13,338 bases of DNA from Collinsella sp. Its GTDB lineage: Bacteria; Actinomycetota; Coriobacteriia; Coriobacteriales; Coriobacteriaceae. A model generated the notes under the pieces. That model worked only from the letters and a program-made list of their open reading frames with translations, made no database searches and was not told the origin of the DNA. The stretch is from contig JAIIWC010000053.1 in assembly GCA_022745215.1 (NCBI GenBank), positions 1 to 13,338 of the forward strand, read 5' to 3'. Positions 6,291-11,950 of the stretch are shown one piece after another. A program made the translations under genes and the position numbers. Numbering within the stretch: the stretch's first letter is position 1; each line of letters opens with the position of its first letter.

Positions 6291-7706
6291 GAAGATCCGG
6301 CGCAGGTCTCCGCGGTTGAGTGCTTCGTGGAAGAGGTGCTTGAACACCACACTGCCGTGCAGGCCGTCGTGCTCGAACTCGTTCGTCACCCAGGCATGCG
6401 AGTTGCCCACGCGGCTGAGCGTGTCGAGCTGCAGGTCCGAATCCACGTACATGTCGTCGAAATACACCGCGGCCTGGAGTGGCACTTCGTTGCAGGCCAG
6501 GCGCTGTGGGTCGTAGATCTTGTCCCAGCTTGTGTCTTCCATCAGCAGGTCCATGGCGGGCTTGAAGGGCTTGAGCTCGGGCATCTGCTCGAACATCCAC
6601 GGGAACATGGCCTCGCCGGTAAACATGAGCGGGCGCGCGAGCGTGTCGAACTCGGCACGGTGTGCCTTCTCTTCTGCCGCGGCCCAGCGAATGGGCATGG
6701 TGTCGCCGTCGGCGTAGATGAACTCCTGAAGCGTCCAGTACAGCGGATTCGTGCGCGTGTTGGTGCGCTCGAAGGCGCGCATCAAAAAGCTGTCAGATAC
6801 CGAGGCACCGCAGGTCAGCGTGCCGTCGCCGTCAACAAAAGCATGATCGATAATCCAATGCATGCGCTCAAAGCTCGGCTTCATGCCAAAGTCGCTGCCC
6901 ATGAGCTGCAGGCGCTCGACCGTCATCGGCGAGCCGTCGGGCAACGTGGGCTTTTGCTCTTCGATCGCATCGGCCAGCGCCGCCACGCGTTCGACGTCGG
7001 CGGGGTAGCGGTCGTAATACTGCTGCGTCTTGGCAGCCATGCGCGGGAAGGTGTGCGCGTAGACCTCGCTTGCGCTCGCCGGCACGTGGGGGATGCCGCC
7101 GCAGGTAAAGCTTGCCGCCACGCCCTCGGGGAAGAGCGACAGATAGCTCAGCGTCAAAAAGCCGCCGTAGCTCTGCCCGAGCGTGACCCAGGGCCTGCCG
7201 CCAAAGCCCACCAGGCGCAGGTACTCAAAATCGCGCACGATAGAGCTGGCGAGGTGACGCTTGAGGAAGTCTGCCTGCGAGCGGTCCGCATCGGCGCCGG
7301 CTGCCTCGGCGCGCTCGCCCAAGGCCGCGATCGTGCGTCCGTCCACGCAGCTACTGCGTCCGGTGCCGCGCTGGTCGGGCAGGACCACGCGGAAGTGTTT
7401 GACGGCCTCCTCGATCCAGCCATCGCTTGTGGGCGACAACGGACGCGGGCTCTCGCCGCCGGGGCCGCCCTGTAAAAACAGGAGCAGCGGCAGGTCGTCG
7501 TTGATGCGGTCGGGCGCGCAAACCACGCGGTAGAAGAGCTTGATGCTCTCGGGCGCGCCGGCGATGGGTGCCGGCATAGCGCCGCGGCGCATGGTGCTGC
7601 CGACGGCCAAAAGCATCGGCTCCAGGCCGCGCCAGTCAAGGGGGACGTCGATGCTGTGGTCCTCGACATACAGGCCGGGGACGTGGTACGAAGTGATGAG
7701 CGCCAT
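6288..7706 (-). CDS. Alpha/beta hydrolase, S33 proline iminopeptidase-like
   Basis: A 472-residue alpha/beta-hydrolase, expected to remove N-terminal proline (or another residue) from peptides in the cytosol. LQGGPGGESPRP (about 78-89) forms the oxyanion-side loop typical of prolyl aminopeptidases, followed by DQRGTGRSS (111-119). The nucleophile is Ser179 in GQSYGG. A C-terminal EHDGLHG supplies the likely catalytic His450, with an Asp in the preceding DDMYVD stretch. No signal peptide is seen. I chose the ATG at 7706, with GGAAG 6 nt upstream; an upstream ATG at 7787 would extend into the proA promoter region and adds unconvincing sequence. The gene lies convergent to proB and divergent from proA, a suggestive place for a proline-releasing enzyme. 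Substrate specificity is inferred from the family. Confidence 0.85.
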   Translation of the reverse strand: MALITSYHVPGLYVEDHSIDVPLDWRGLEPMLLAVGSTMRRGAMPAPIAGAPESIKLFYRVVCAPDRINDDLPLLLFLQGGPGGESPRPLSPTSDGWIEEAVKHFRVVLPDQRGTGRSSCVDGRTIAALGERAEAAGADADRSQADFLKRHLASSIVRDFEYLRLVGFGGRPWVTLGQSYGGFLTLSYLSLFPEGVAASFTCGGIPHVPASASEVYAHTFPRMAAKTQQYYDRYPADVERVAALADAIEEQKPTLPDGSPMTVERLQLMGSDFGMKPSFERMHWIIDHAFVDGDGTLTCGASVSDSFLMRAFERTNTRTNPLYWTLQEFIYADGDTMPIRWAAAEEKAHRAEFDTLARPLMFTGEAMFPWMFEQMPELKPFKPAMDLLMEDTSWDKIYDPQRLACNEVPLQAAVYFDDMYVDSDLQLDTLSRVGNSHAWVTNEFEHDGLHGSVVFKHLFHEALNRGDLRRIF

Positions 7707-7818
7707 GTGATGCTTCCGTTCGTTGCGGTGTTTCGGGTTGACCAATTCTACCGCCGCAGGTGAGGTCATGCGCAAATCGGCTACCATGGTTGCAAACTTC
7801 TAGGAGAAAGGGCCGCCC
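7707..7818. promoter_or_regulatory. Divergent promoter region between the S33 hydrolase and proA
   Basis: This 112-bp gap must drive both genes. On the minus strand TAGAAT (7750-7745) is a good -10, with a weak TTGCGC about 19 nt upstream. On the plus strand TTGACC (7738-7743) and TACCAT (7782-7787) are promoter-like but badly spaced. No operator palindrome is evident. Confidence 0.3.
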
Positions 7819-9105
7819 ATGTCGGTCGATATAGCCACGTATGTCCACGATCTTGCCGTTGCCGCCAAGGCAGCGTCGGCCTCGCTTGCCACGGCGAGCG
7901 ACGAGCAGCGCCAGGAGGCCGTGCGCGCCATGGCCGCAGTACTGCGCAACGGTGTCGACTCCATCGTCGCCGCCAACGAGCTCGATATGTCCGCTGCGCG
8001 TGATGCGGGTACCTCGGCCGGACTGCTCGACCGCTTGCTGCTGACGCCCGAGCGCGTTGAGAGCATGGCCGCCGGCCTGGAGAAGCTCGCCGAGCTGCCC
8101 GATCCCGTGGGCCGCGTGCTCGATCATCGTGTGCTTGCGAGTGGCGTGGACCTTACGCGCGTGAGTGTGCCGCTGGGCCTGGTTGCCATGGTCTACGAGG
8201 CGCGCCCCAACGTGACGGCCGACGCCGCGGGCATCTGCATCCGCACCGGCAACGCCTGCATTCTGCGCGGCGGTTCGCTAGCCTATCACTCGTGCGCCAT
8301 GATTTCTGAGCTGCTGGCCGATGCGCTCGAGACCAAGGGCTTCCCGCGCGAGGCCGTGTCGATGATCGAGTCTACCGACCGCGAGGCCACCGGCGAGCTC
8401 ATGAAGCTCCGCGGCGTCGTCGATGTGCTCATTCCGCGTGGCGGTGCGGGCCTGATCCAGCGCTGCGTGCGCGAGTCACTCGTTCCGGTGATCGAGACGG
8501 GCACGGGTAACTGCCACATCTACGTGCATGAATCCGCTGACTTTGATAAGGCGCTCAACATTATCGTTAATGCCAAGACCCAGCGCGTAGGCGTGTGCAA
8601 TGCCGCTGAGTCGCTGCTGGTCGACCGTGCTGTGGCCGATACGTTCTTGCCCGCGGTCGTGGCCGTGCTGCACGACCACGGCGTGCTCATTCACGGCGAC
8701 GAGGCTACGTGCTCCGCGTGCGCTGACGCCGGCTTTGTGGAGGGCGATGACTACGTCGCCGCGACTGAGGAGGACTGGGGCCGTGAGTACCTGGCGCTCG
8801 AGATGAGCGTGAAGGTCGTGGCGAACGAGGATGAGGCCATCGCGCACATCAACCGCTACGGCACCATGCATTCCGAGGCCATCATCGCCGAGGACGAGGA
8901 TGCATGCGAGCGCTTCCTGGACAAGGTCGATGCCTCGGCCGTGTATGCCAACGCCAGCACGCGCTTCACTGACGGCGGCGAGTTTGGGCTGGGTGCCGAG
9001 ATCGGCATCTCGACCCAAAAGCTCCACGCCCGCGGCCCCTTTGCCGCCGAGGCCCTCACCACCTACAAATACAAGCTCCGCGGCACCGGCCAGGTCCGTC
9101 CCTAA
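7819..9105 (+). CDS. proA: Gamma-glutamyl phosphate reductase (glutamate-5-semialdehyde dehydrogenase)
   Basis: This 428-residue NADPH-dependent enzyme reduces gamma-glutamyl phosphate to glutamate-5-semialdehyde, the second step of proline synthesis, using the product of ProB. It has the aldehyde dehydrogenase fold. Motifs are YEARPNVTADAAG, the cofactor-side RTGNACILRGGS, the active-site VCNAAESLLVD with Cys260, MHSEAIIAED, and the C-terminal FGLGAEIGISTQKLHARG. Length is normal. The start at 7819 has GAAAGG 7 nt upstream and AGGAG slightly further. The stop TAA (9103-9105) runs directly into a copy of the 45-bp palindromic repeat, and a terminator follows at 9156. Confidence 0.97.
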   Translation: MSVDIATYVHDLAVAAKAASASLATASDEQRQEAVRAMAAVLRNGVDSIVAANELDMSAARDAGTSAGLLDRLLLTPERVESMAAGLEKLAELPDPVGRVLDHRVLASGVDLTRVSVPLGLVAMVYEARPNVTADAAGICIRTGNACILRGGSLAYHSCAMISELLADALETKGFPREAVSMIESTDREATGELMKLRGVVDVLIPRGGAGLIQRCVRESLVPVIETGTGNCHIYVHESADFDKALNIIVNAKTQRVGVCNAAESLLVDRAVADTFLPAVVAVLHDHGVLIHGDEATCSACADAGFVEGDDYVAATEEDWGREYLALEMSVKVVANEDEAIAHINRYGTMHSEAIIAEDEDACERFLDKVDASAVYANASTRFTDGGEFGLGAEIGISTQKLHARGPFAAEALTTYKYKLRGTGQVRP

Positions 9106-9151
9106 ACCTACCAAAAAGGGACAGGTTTATTTTGGCAGGTTTTATCTGCGG
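9105..9151 (+). repeat. Palindromic repeat family 1, copy A (at proA stop)
   Basis: The arms AACCTACCAAAA (9105-9116) and TTTTGGCAGGTT (9130-9141) pair with one mismatch around a 13-nt loop starting AGGGACAGG. The conserved block continues through TTTATCTGCGG. It is nearly identical to copies B (9873-9920) and C (11081-11125), including the loop. It overlaps the last base of the proA stop codon and precedes the terminator at 9156. It lies in the same orientation as copy B, so A and B bracket the HD gene as direct repeats. Confidence 0.85.
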
Positions 9152-9155
9152 TTTT

Positions 9156-9183
9156 GCCGGGCACACGTTCGCCCGGCTTTTTT
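9156..9183 (+). terminator. Rho-independent terminator of proA
   Basis: GCCGGGC (9156-9162) and GCCCGGC (9171-9177) form a 7-bp GC stem with an 8-nt loop followed by six T residues. It lies 50 bp past the proA stop, with repeat copy A in between. Confidence 0.85.
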
Positions 9184-9203
9184 CTCCTCAAACCTTTTCT
9201 GCC

Positions 9204-9232
9204 TTTCGGCTTGAGCCGCGGCGATATACGAT
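9204..9232 (+). promoter_or_regulatory. Candidate promoter of the HD-domain gene
   Basis: TACGAT (9227-9232) matches the -10 consensus at four positions, with a weak TTTCGG (9204-9209) 17 nt upstream. It sits between the proA terminator and the HD gene, where a promoter is needed. Only the position and the -10 support it. Confidence 0.3.
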
Positions 9233-9275
9233 AGTGACACCGTGTCCTAGCACCGAATCACCAGGAGGTATTGCC

Positions 9276-9875
9276 ATGTCCCAGACGCTTTCCGCCGGAA
9301 TCACCCGCGACCGCGCGTTCGAACTGCTCAACGAGCACAACAAGGACCCGTTCCACATCACCCACGGTGAGACCGTCGAGGGCACCATGCGCTATTTTGC
9401 GCGCGAGTTCGACCCCGAGAACGAGGAGTTCTGGGGCATCGTCGGCCTGCTGCACGACTTGGATTGGGAGGAGCATGAGGACGACCCCATGAACCACACC
9501 ATCTATGCGGCCGAGATCCTTGAAGGCGAGGGCGCATCGCCCGAGCTCATCCGCGCTATCCAGACGCACACGTCCGATTTCAATGCTTCACTGCCTAAGC
9601 CCGAACTGCAGATGGAGAAGATTCTGTTTGCCTGCGACGAGCTCACCGGCTTGATCGGTGCCGCCGTCATCATGCGCCCAAGCAAGAGTGTCATGGACTT
9701 TACGACCAAGTCGCTCAAGAAGAAGTTCAAGGACAAACGCTTTGCCGCCGGCTGCTCGCGCGACGTGATTTCGCAGGGCGCCGAGATGCTGGGCTGGGAG
9801 CTCCCCGAGCTCTTTGACCGCACCATCGCGGCCATGCAGTCCTTCGCGCCCGACCGCGACACCTTCCAGGCCTAA
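9276..9875 (+). CDS. HD-domain hydrolase (predicted metal-dependent phosphohydrolase)
   Basis: A 199-residue HD-superfamily protein. Metal ligands of the HD fold are visible: His30 (HITHGE), His60-Asp61 in GLLHDLDWEEHE, and Asp121 in CDELTG, with further histidines at MNHTIYA and QTHTSDF. Such small HD proteins (COG2316-like) are predicted phosphohydrolases, but their substrates are unknown. The start is the ATG at 9276, which has a perfect AGGAGG (9263-9268) 7 nt upstream; an in-frame extension back to 9132 would run through the proA terminator and is rejected. No membrane segment or signal peptide is present. The TAA stop (9873-9875) is part of repeat copy B, and a terminator follows at 9918. 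It appears monocistronic. Confidence 0.88.
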   Translation: MSQTLSAGITRDRAFELLNEHNKDPFHITHGETVEGTMRYFAREFDPENEEFWGIVGLLHDLDWEEHEDDPMNHTIYAAEILEGEGASPELIRAIQTHTSDFNASLPKPELQMEKILFACDELTGLIGAAVIMRPSKSVMDFTTKSLKKKFKDKRFAAGCSRDVISQGAEMLGWELPELFDRTIAAMQSFAPDRDTFQA

Positions 9876-9920
9876 CCTGCCAAAAAGGGACAGGTTTATT
9901 TTGGCATGTTTTATCTGCGG
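9873..9920 (+). repeat. Palindromic repeat family 1, copy B (at HD gene stop)
   Basis: The arms AACCTGCCAAAA (9874-9885) and TTTTGGCATGTT (9899-9910) pair with one mismatch. The loop is identical to copies A and C and contains GGGACAGG. The stop codon TAA of the HD gene is the first three bases of the element. It is in inverted orientation to copy C, and the pair brackets the RAYT transposase gene. Confidence 0.85.
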
Positions 9921-9967
9921 AAACGCCTCCGTTGTAGTTCTTAGCTGCGGAGGCGTTTCCGTTTTCT
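9918..9967 (+). terminator. Rho-independent terminator of the HD gene
   Basis: CGGAAACGCCTCCG (9918-9931) pairs perfectly over 14 bp with CGGAGGCGTTTCCG (9948-9961). The loop is 16 nt and TTTTCTT follows. It overlaps the tail of repeat copy B. Confidence 0.85.
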
Positions 9968-9978
9968 TGTGACGCCTC

Positions 9979-10007
9979 GGGACTATTCTGTCGTTGCCGG
10001 CAGGTGA
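9979..10007 (-). repeat. Possible degenerate family 2 repeat unit at the transposase 3' end
   Basis: GGGAC, then TGTCGTTGCCGGCAGG on the plus strand lines up with the family 2 unit at 6248-6270: about 19 of 26 positions agree with one gap, including GGGAC, GCCGG and AGG in the same order. Like the family 2 block at the S33 hydrolase, it lies directly after a minus-strand stop codon (TAG, 10010-10008). Confidence 0.35.
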
Positions 10008-10766
10008 CTATGCGGCATTCTTTATAATCCACGTTCCCAACCCGGTTAATAACTGAACCTGTTTGATCGTCAGCCCTTCTTTTCGAAGGGCCAGTATCGC
10101 TTCGTTGCGAAGTGCCTTGGAGATGGATTTGAGTTCTGTGGGCGCACATCCCGCGACGTTTTGCACGACTGCCGCACCAAATTCACTTAGATCTTCCTCT
10201 CGCACTTTTGCCGTTGCGCTCGGACGATAGGGCAGCGTGGGTACACTTTTCATGAACTTGAGATATGAGCGCGGCGTCGGAAAAAGTGCGTCGACAACGT
10301 CCCCGGTGACATGCGGCCGAGACCTTGCTCCCATTAGGTACTCACGATGGCTGCTCCATGGATAGTCGTCATATGTCGCCAGTCCTGCTTTTTGAGGATT
10401 CAAATGAATATATCGAATTGCTTCGAGCAGATACTCCTCCGATTTAATCGGCGAATCCCAGAAGCGCTCCTGAAATACGTGGCCGATATGACCCGCGCGT
10501 GCATTGTACCTGCCCGCATACGATACGGCTATCGCGTGCATCGCGTCGCTCTTGCGGTCGTCCGGATCGTCGACGAGCAGATGAATGTGATTTCCCATAA
10601 GGCACCAAGCGATAAGCTCAATATTGTGTTTGGGGAGGATCGCATCGAGGATTTGAAGCAAGGCGATTCGGTCCTCGTCACCGTCAAACAGCAATTGCCC
10701 TCCGTTCCCGCGCAATGTGACGTGGAAAAAACCAGTCGGTGACTTTGAACGAGGTTTTCTCGGCAT
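10008..10766 (-). CDS. REP-associated tyrosine transposase (RAYT, IS200-like Y1/HUH)
   Basis: A 252-residue single-strand DNA transposase of the Y1 (IS200/RAYT) family. The N terminus has FFHVTLRGNGGQLLF (13-27). The metal-binding HUH motif is NHIHLL (His60, His62). A candidate nucleophile is Tyr83 or Tyr87 in VSYAGRYNARAGHIGHVFQERFW cut short here, and IRYIHLNPQKAG (117-128) is the RAYT signature. The C terminus (about 205-252) resembles a helix-turn-helix. Such enzymes nick and move small palindromic REP elements rather than a classical insertion sequence. Translation is supported by AGGAGGGG just before the ATG at 10766. The gene is intact. Its base composition is clearly less GC-rich than its neighbours, suggesting horizontal origin. 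Inverted copies B and C of the 45-bp palindromic repeat flank it. Confidence 0.9.
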   Translation of the reverse strand: MPRKPRSKSPTGFFHVTLRGNGGQLLFDGDEDRIALLQILDAILPKHNIELIAWCLMGNHIHLLVDDPDDRKSDAMHAIAVSYAGRYNARAGHIGHVFQERFWDSPIKSEEYLLEAIRYIHLNPQKAGLATYDDYPWSSHREYLMGARSRPHVTGDVVDALFPTPRSYLKFMKSVPTLPYRPSATAKVREEDLSEFGAAVVQNVAGCAPTELKSISKALRNEAILALRKEGLTIKQVQLLTGLGTWIIKNAA

Positions 10767-11013
10767 GGCCCCTCCTTTTAGCTCGGATGGGCTGAAGATA
10801 CCTTATTGGGAGGTATTGGTTGTCGAGATTCAGTTCACCGACTATAGCTGCTACCTGCCGAAATGTTATTGCGTTTTCAAATTGATGCTTTTTAATGGTA
10901 ATTGAGCGGGGTGAGAGCCCTCGATGCGGATGTGGACGTTGCCAGCGTCGAGCTGGATTGTTCTTGTGTGAAGACGTCGCAAATGGGCTTCACGCATTTC
11001 TACGTAGATAGAA
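10767..11013. other. AT-richer intergenic region upstream of the transposase
   Basis: About 250 bp with no convincing gene. A 62-codon plus-strand frame (10717-10905) overlaps the transposase start antisense and has no ribosome-binding site or recognisable motif. GC content is visibly lower than in the housekeeping genes. It presumably contains the transposase promoter on the minus strand, but I could not find a well-spaced -35/-10 pair. Confidence 0.4.
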
Positions 11014-11056
11014 AAATGGCCGGGCGCTCAAAATAAAACGGAGCGCCCGGCCATTT
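11014..11056 (-). terminator. Terminator of the carD-like gene (bidirectional hairpin)
   Basis: A perfect 16-bp GC-rich stem joins 11014-11029 and 11041-11056 (AAATGGCCGGGCGCTC and its complement) around an 11-nt A-rich loop. On the minus strand it runs into a T-rich tail (TTTTTCT). It lies downstream of carD, with repeat copy C between the stop codon and the hairpin. Confidence 0.85.
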
Positions 11057-11080
11057 ACTAATTGTTCATCGACGTTTGGC

Positions 11081-11125
11081 CAGATAAAACCTGCCAAAAT
11101 AAACCTGTCCCTTTTTGGCAGGTTA
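11081..11125 (-). repeat. Palindromic repeat family 1, copy C (at carD stop)
   Basis: The arms AACCTGCCAAAA and TTTTGGCAGGTT (11088-11099 and 11113-11124 on the plus strand) are perfectly complementary over 12 bp, so this is the intact form of the element. The loop is identical to copies A and B. On the minus strand the element starts with the TAA stop of the CarD-like gene and ends TTTTATCTG. Confidence 0.85.
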
Positions 11126-11608
11126 GTTGAGGGCGGCTTGGGCTAGGCGGGCTTCGGCGTCCTCTTCGGTGACGCCCAGGGCCACGGCGAACTCCTCTAT
11201 GGAGCGGCGCTTGGCCTCCTTAAGTACGCGCATGTAGTAGGAGCTGGGCTTTTTATCAGCTTCCTCGGCCTGGCGAATGCGGTACATCATGGTCTTTGCC
11301 ACGCGGACCGTCTCGGGCGCGCCCAGCTTGAGCTGCTGCTTAAAGTGCGTCTCCTCAAGCGAGCTGTTACGCTCGGTAAAGGTGTCGCACTCCAGCTCGT
11401 CATAGTGGCTCAGCAGGTGCTCGGCATCTTGCTGGGAGATGGCGGCATGCAAACGATCGGCCTGCGCCACGGGGTACATGAGGATCGTCTGCGCATGTCC
11501 CTGCTTGGTCTCGAGCAACAGCATGGGCTGCGGCGTGTCGTCCCTAAAACCGACGACGGTGCAGACTCCCTGACCCGGATGAATGACGTGTTGACCGATT
11601 GAGAACAT
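11123..11608 (-). CDS. CarD/CdnL-family RNA polymerase-binding transcription regulator
   Basis: A 161-residue protein. Residues 1-60 (MFSIGQHVIHPGQGVCTVVG, then MLLLETKQGH and the following strands) match the CarD/TRCF RNA polymerase-interaction domain. The rest is helical (RVAKTMMYRIRQAEE, YMRVLKEAKRRSIEEF), like the DNA-contacting C-terminal domain of CarD. Family members bind the RNA polymerase beta subunit and stabilise open promoter complexes, often at rRNA and tRNA promoters. Length agrees with actinobacterial CarD (about 160), but the sequence is divergent, so paralogue or CdnL-like status is open. GGAGG lies 5 nt before the ATG at 11608. A small inverted repeat, ATACG/CGTAT (11623-11627 and 11634-11638), sits in the leader. 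It is divergent from argS. Confidence 0.88.
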   Translation of the reverse strand: MFSIGQHVIHPGQGVCTVVGFRDDTPQPMLLLETKQGHAQTILMYPVAQADRLHAAISQQDAEHLLSHYDELECDTFTERNSSLEETHFKQQLKLGAPETVRVAKTMMYRIRQAEEADKKPSSYYMRVLKEAKRRSIEEFAVALGVTEEDAEARLAQAALN

Positions 11609-11950
11609 GCTACCTCCAACTTATACGAATTTGCGTATGTCTAGAATACCACGCTGACGTGCGGAAACCCTTACTTTATGCAGGAAAAGCACACAACTCC
11701 GATAGGTAAGAGTATTCGATAAAAGACACAGCTCATTCACACCTTTATGCATTTTCAACGCGTGCATAATCTGCAGGCAGACCGGCATCTTTGAGAGACT
11801 CCATACAAGCTGTAGTCAATTTTGTGCATATGCAATTTCGATTGGCTTTACCCTGCGATAGTGCCCGTCGCTTGTGATAGAGTGCTACAAACTCTGGCTT
11901 TTGCCCTACGAGTGACCAAGAGCTCGGGGGCTTTAACACAAGGAGGATCT
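11609..11950. promoter_or_regulatory. Divergent carD/argS regulatory region with repeated TTATGCA-type motifs
   Basis: This 342-bp AT-richer gap has no gene I can support. It holds TTATGCA at 11676-11682, an inverted pair TTATGCA (11745-11751) and TGCATAA (11763-11769) around 11 nt, and the 10-bp palindrome TGCATATGCA (11825-11834). These could be operator sites or hairpins. For carD, TATTCT on the minus strand near 11644-11649 is a fair -10. No well-spaced argS promoter was found and there is no T-box core. Confidence 0.4.

Noticed and set aside
6234..7475. A 413-codon plus-strand open frame antisense to the S33 hydrolase
   Set aside because: It starts inside the family 2 repeat, has no motif or ribosome-binding site, and mirrors the hydrolase.
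9105..11125. The repeats as a CRISPR array
   Set aside because: The copies are far apart, separated by whole genes, in both orientations, and no cas gene is present.
11748..11795. A 15-codon frame with two arginine codons upstream of argS, as a possible leader peptide
   Set aside because: It has no Shine-Dalgarno, only scattered arginine codons, and no attenuator hairpin with a T-run before argS.
11609..11950. T-box riboswitch upstream of argS
   Set aside because: The conserved T-box core (AGGGTGG with an ACCGCG neighbourhood) is absent.
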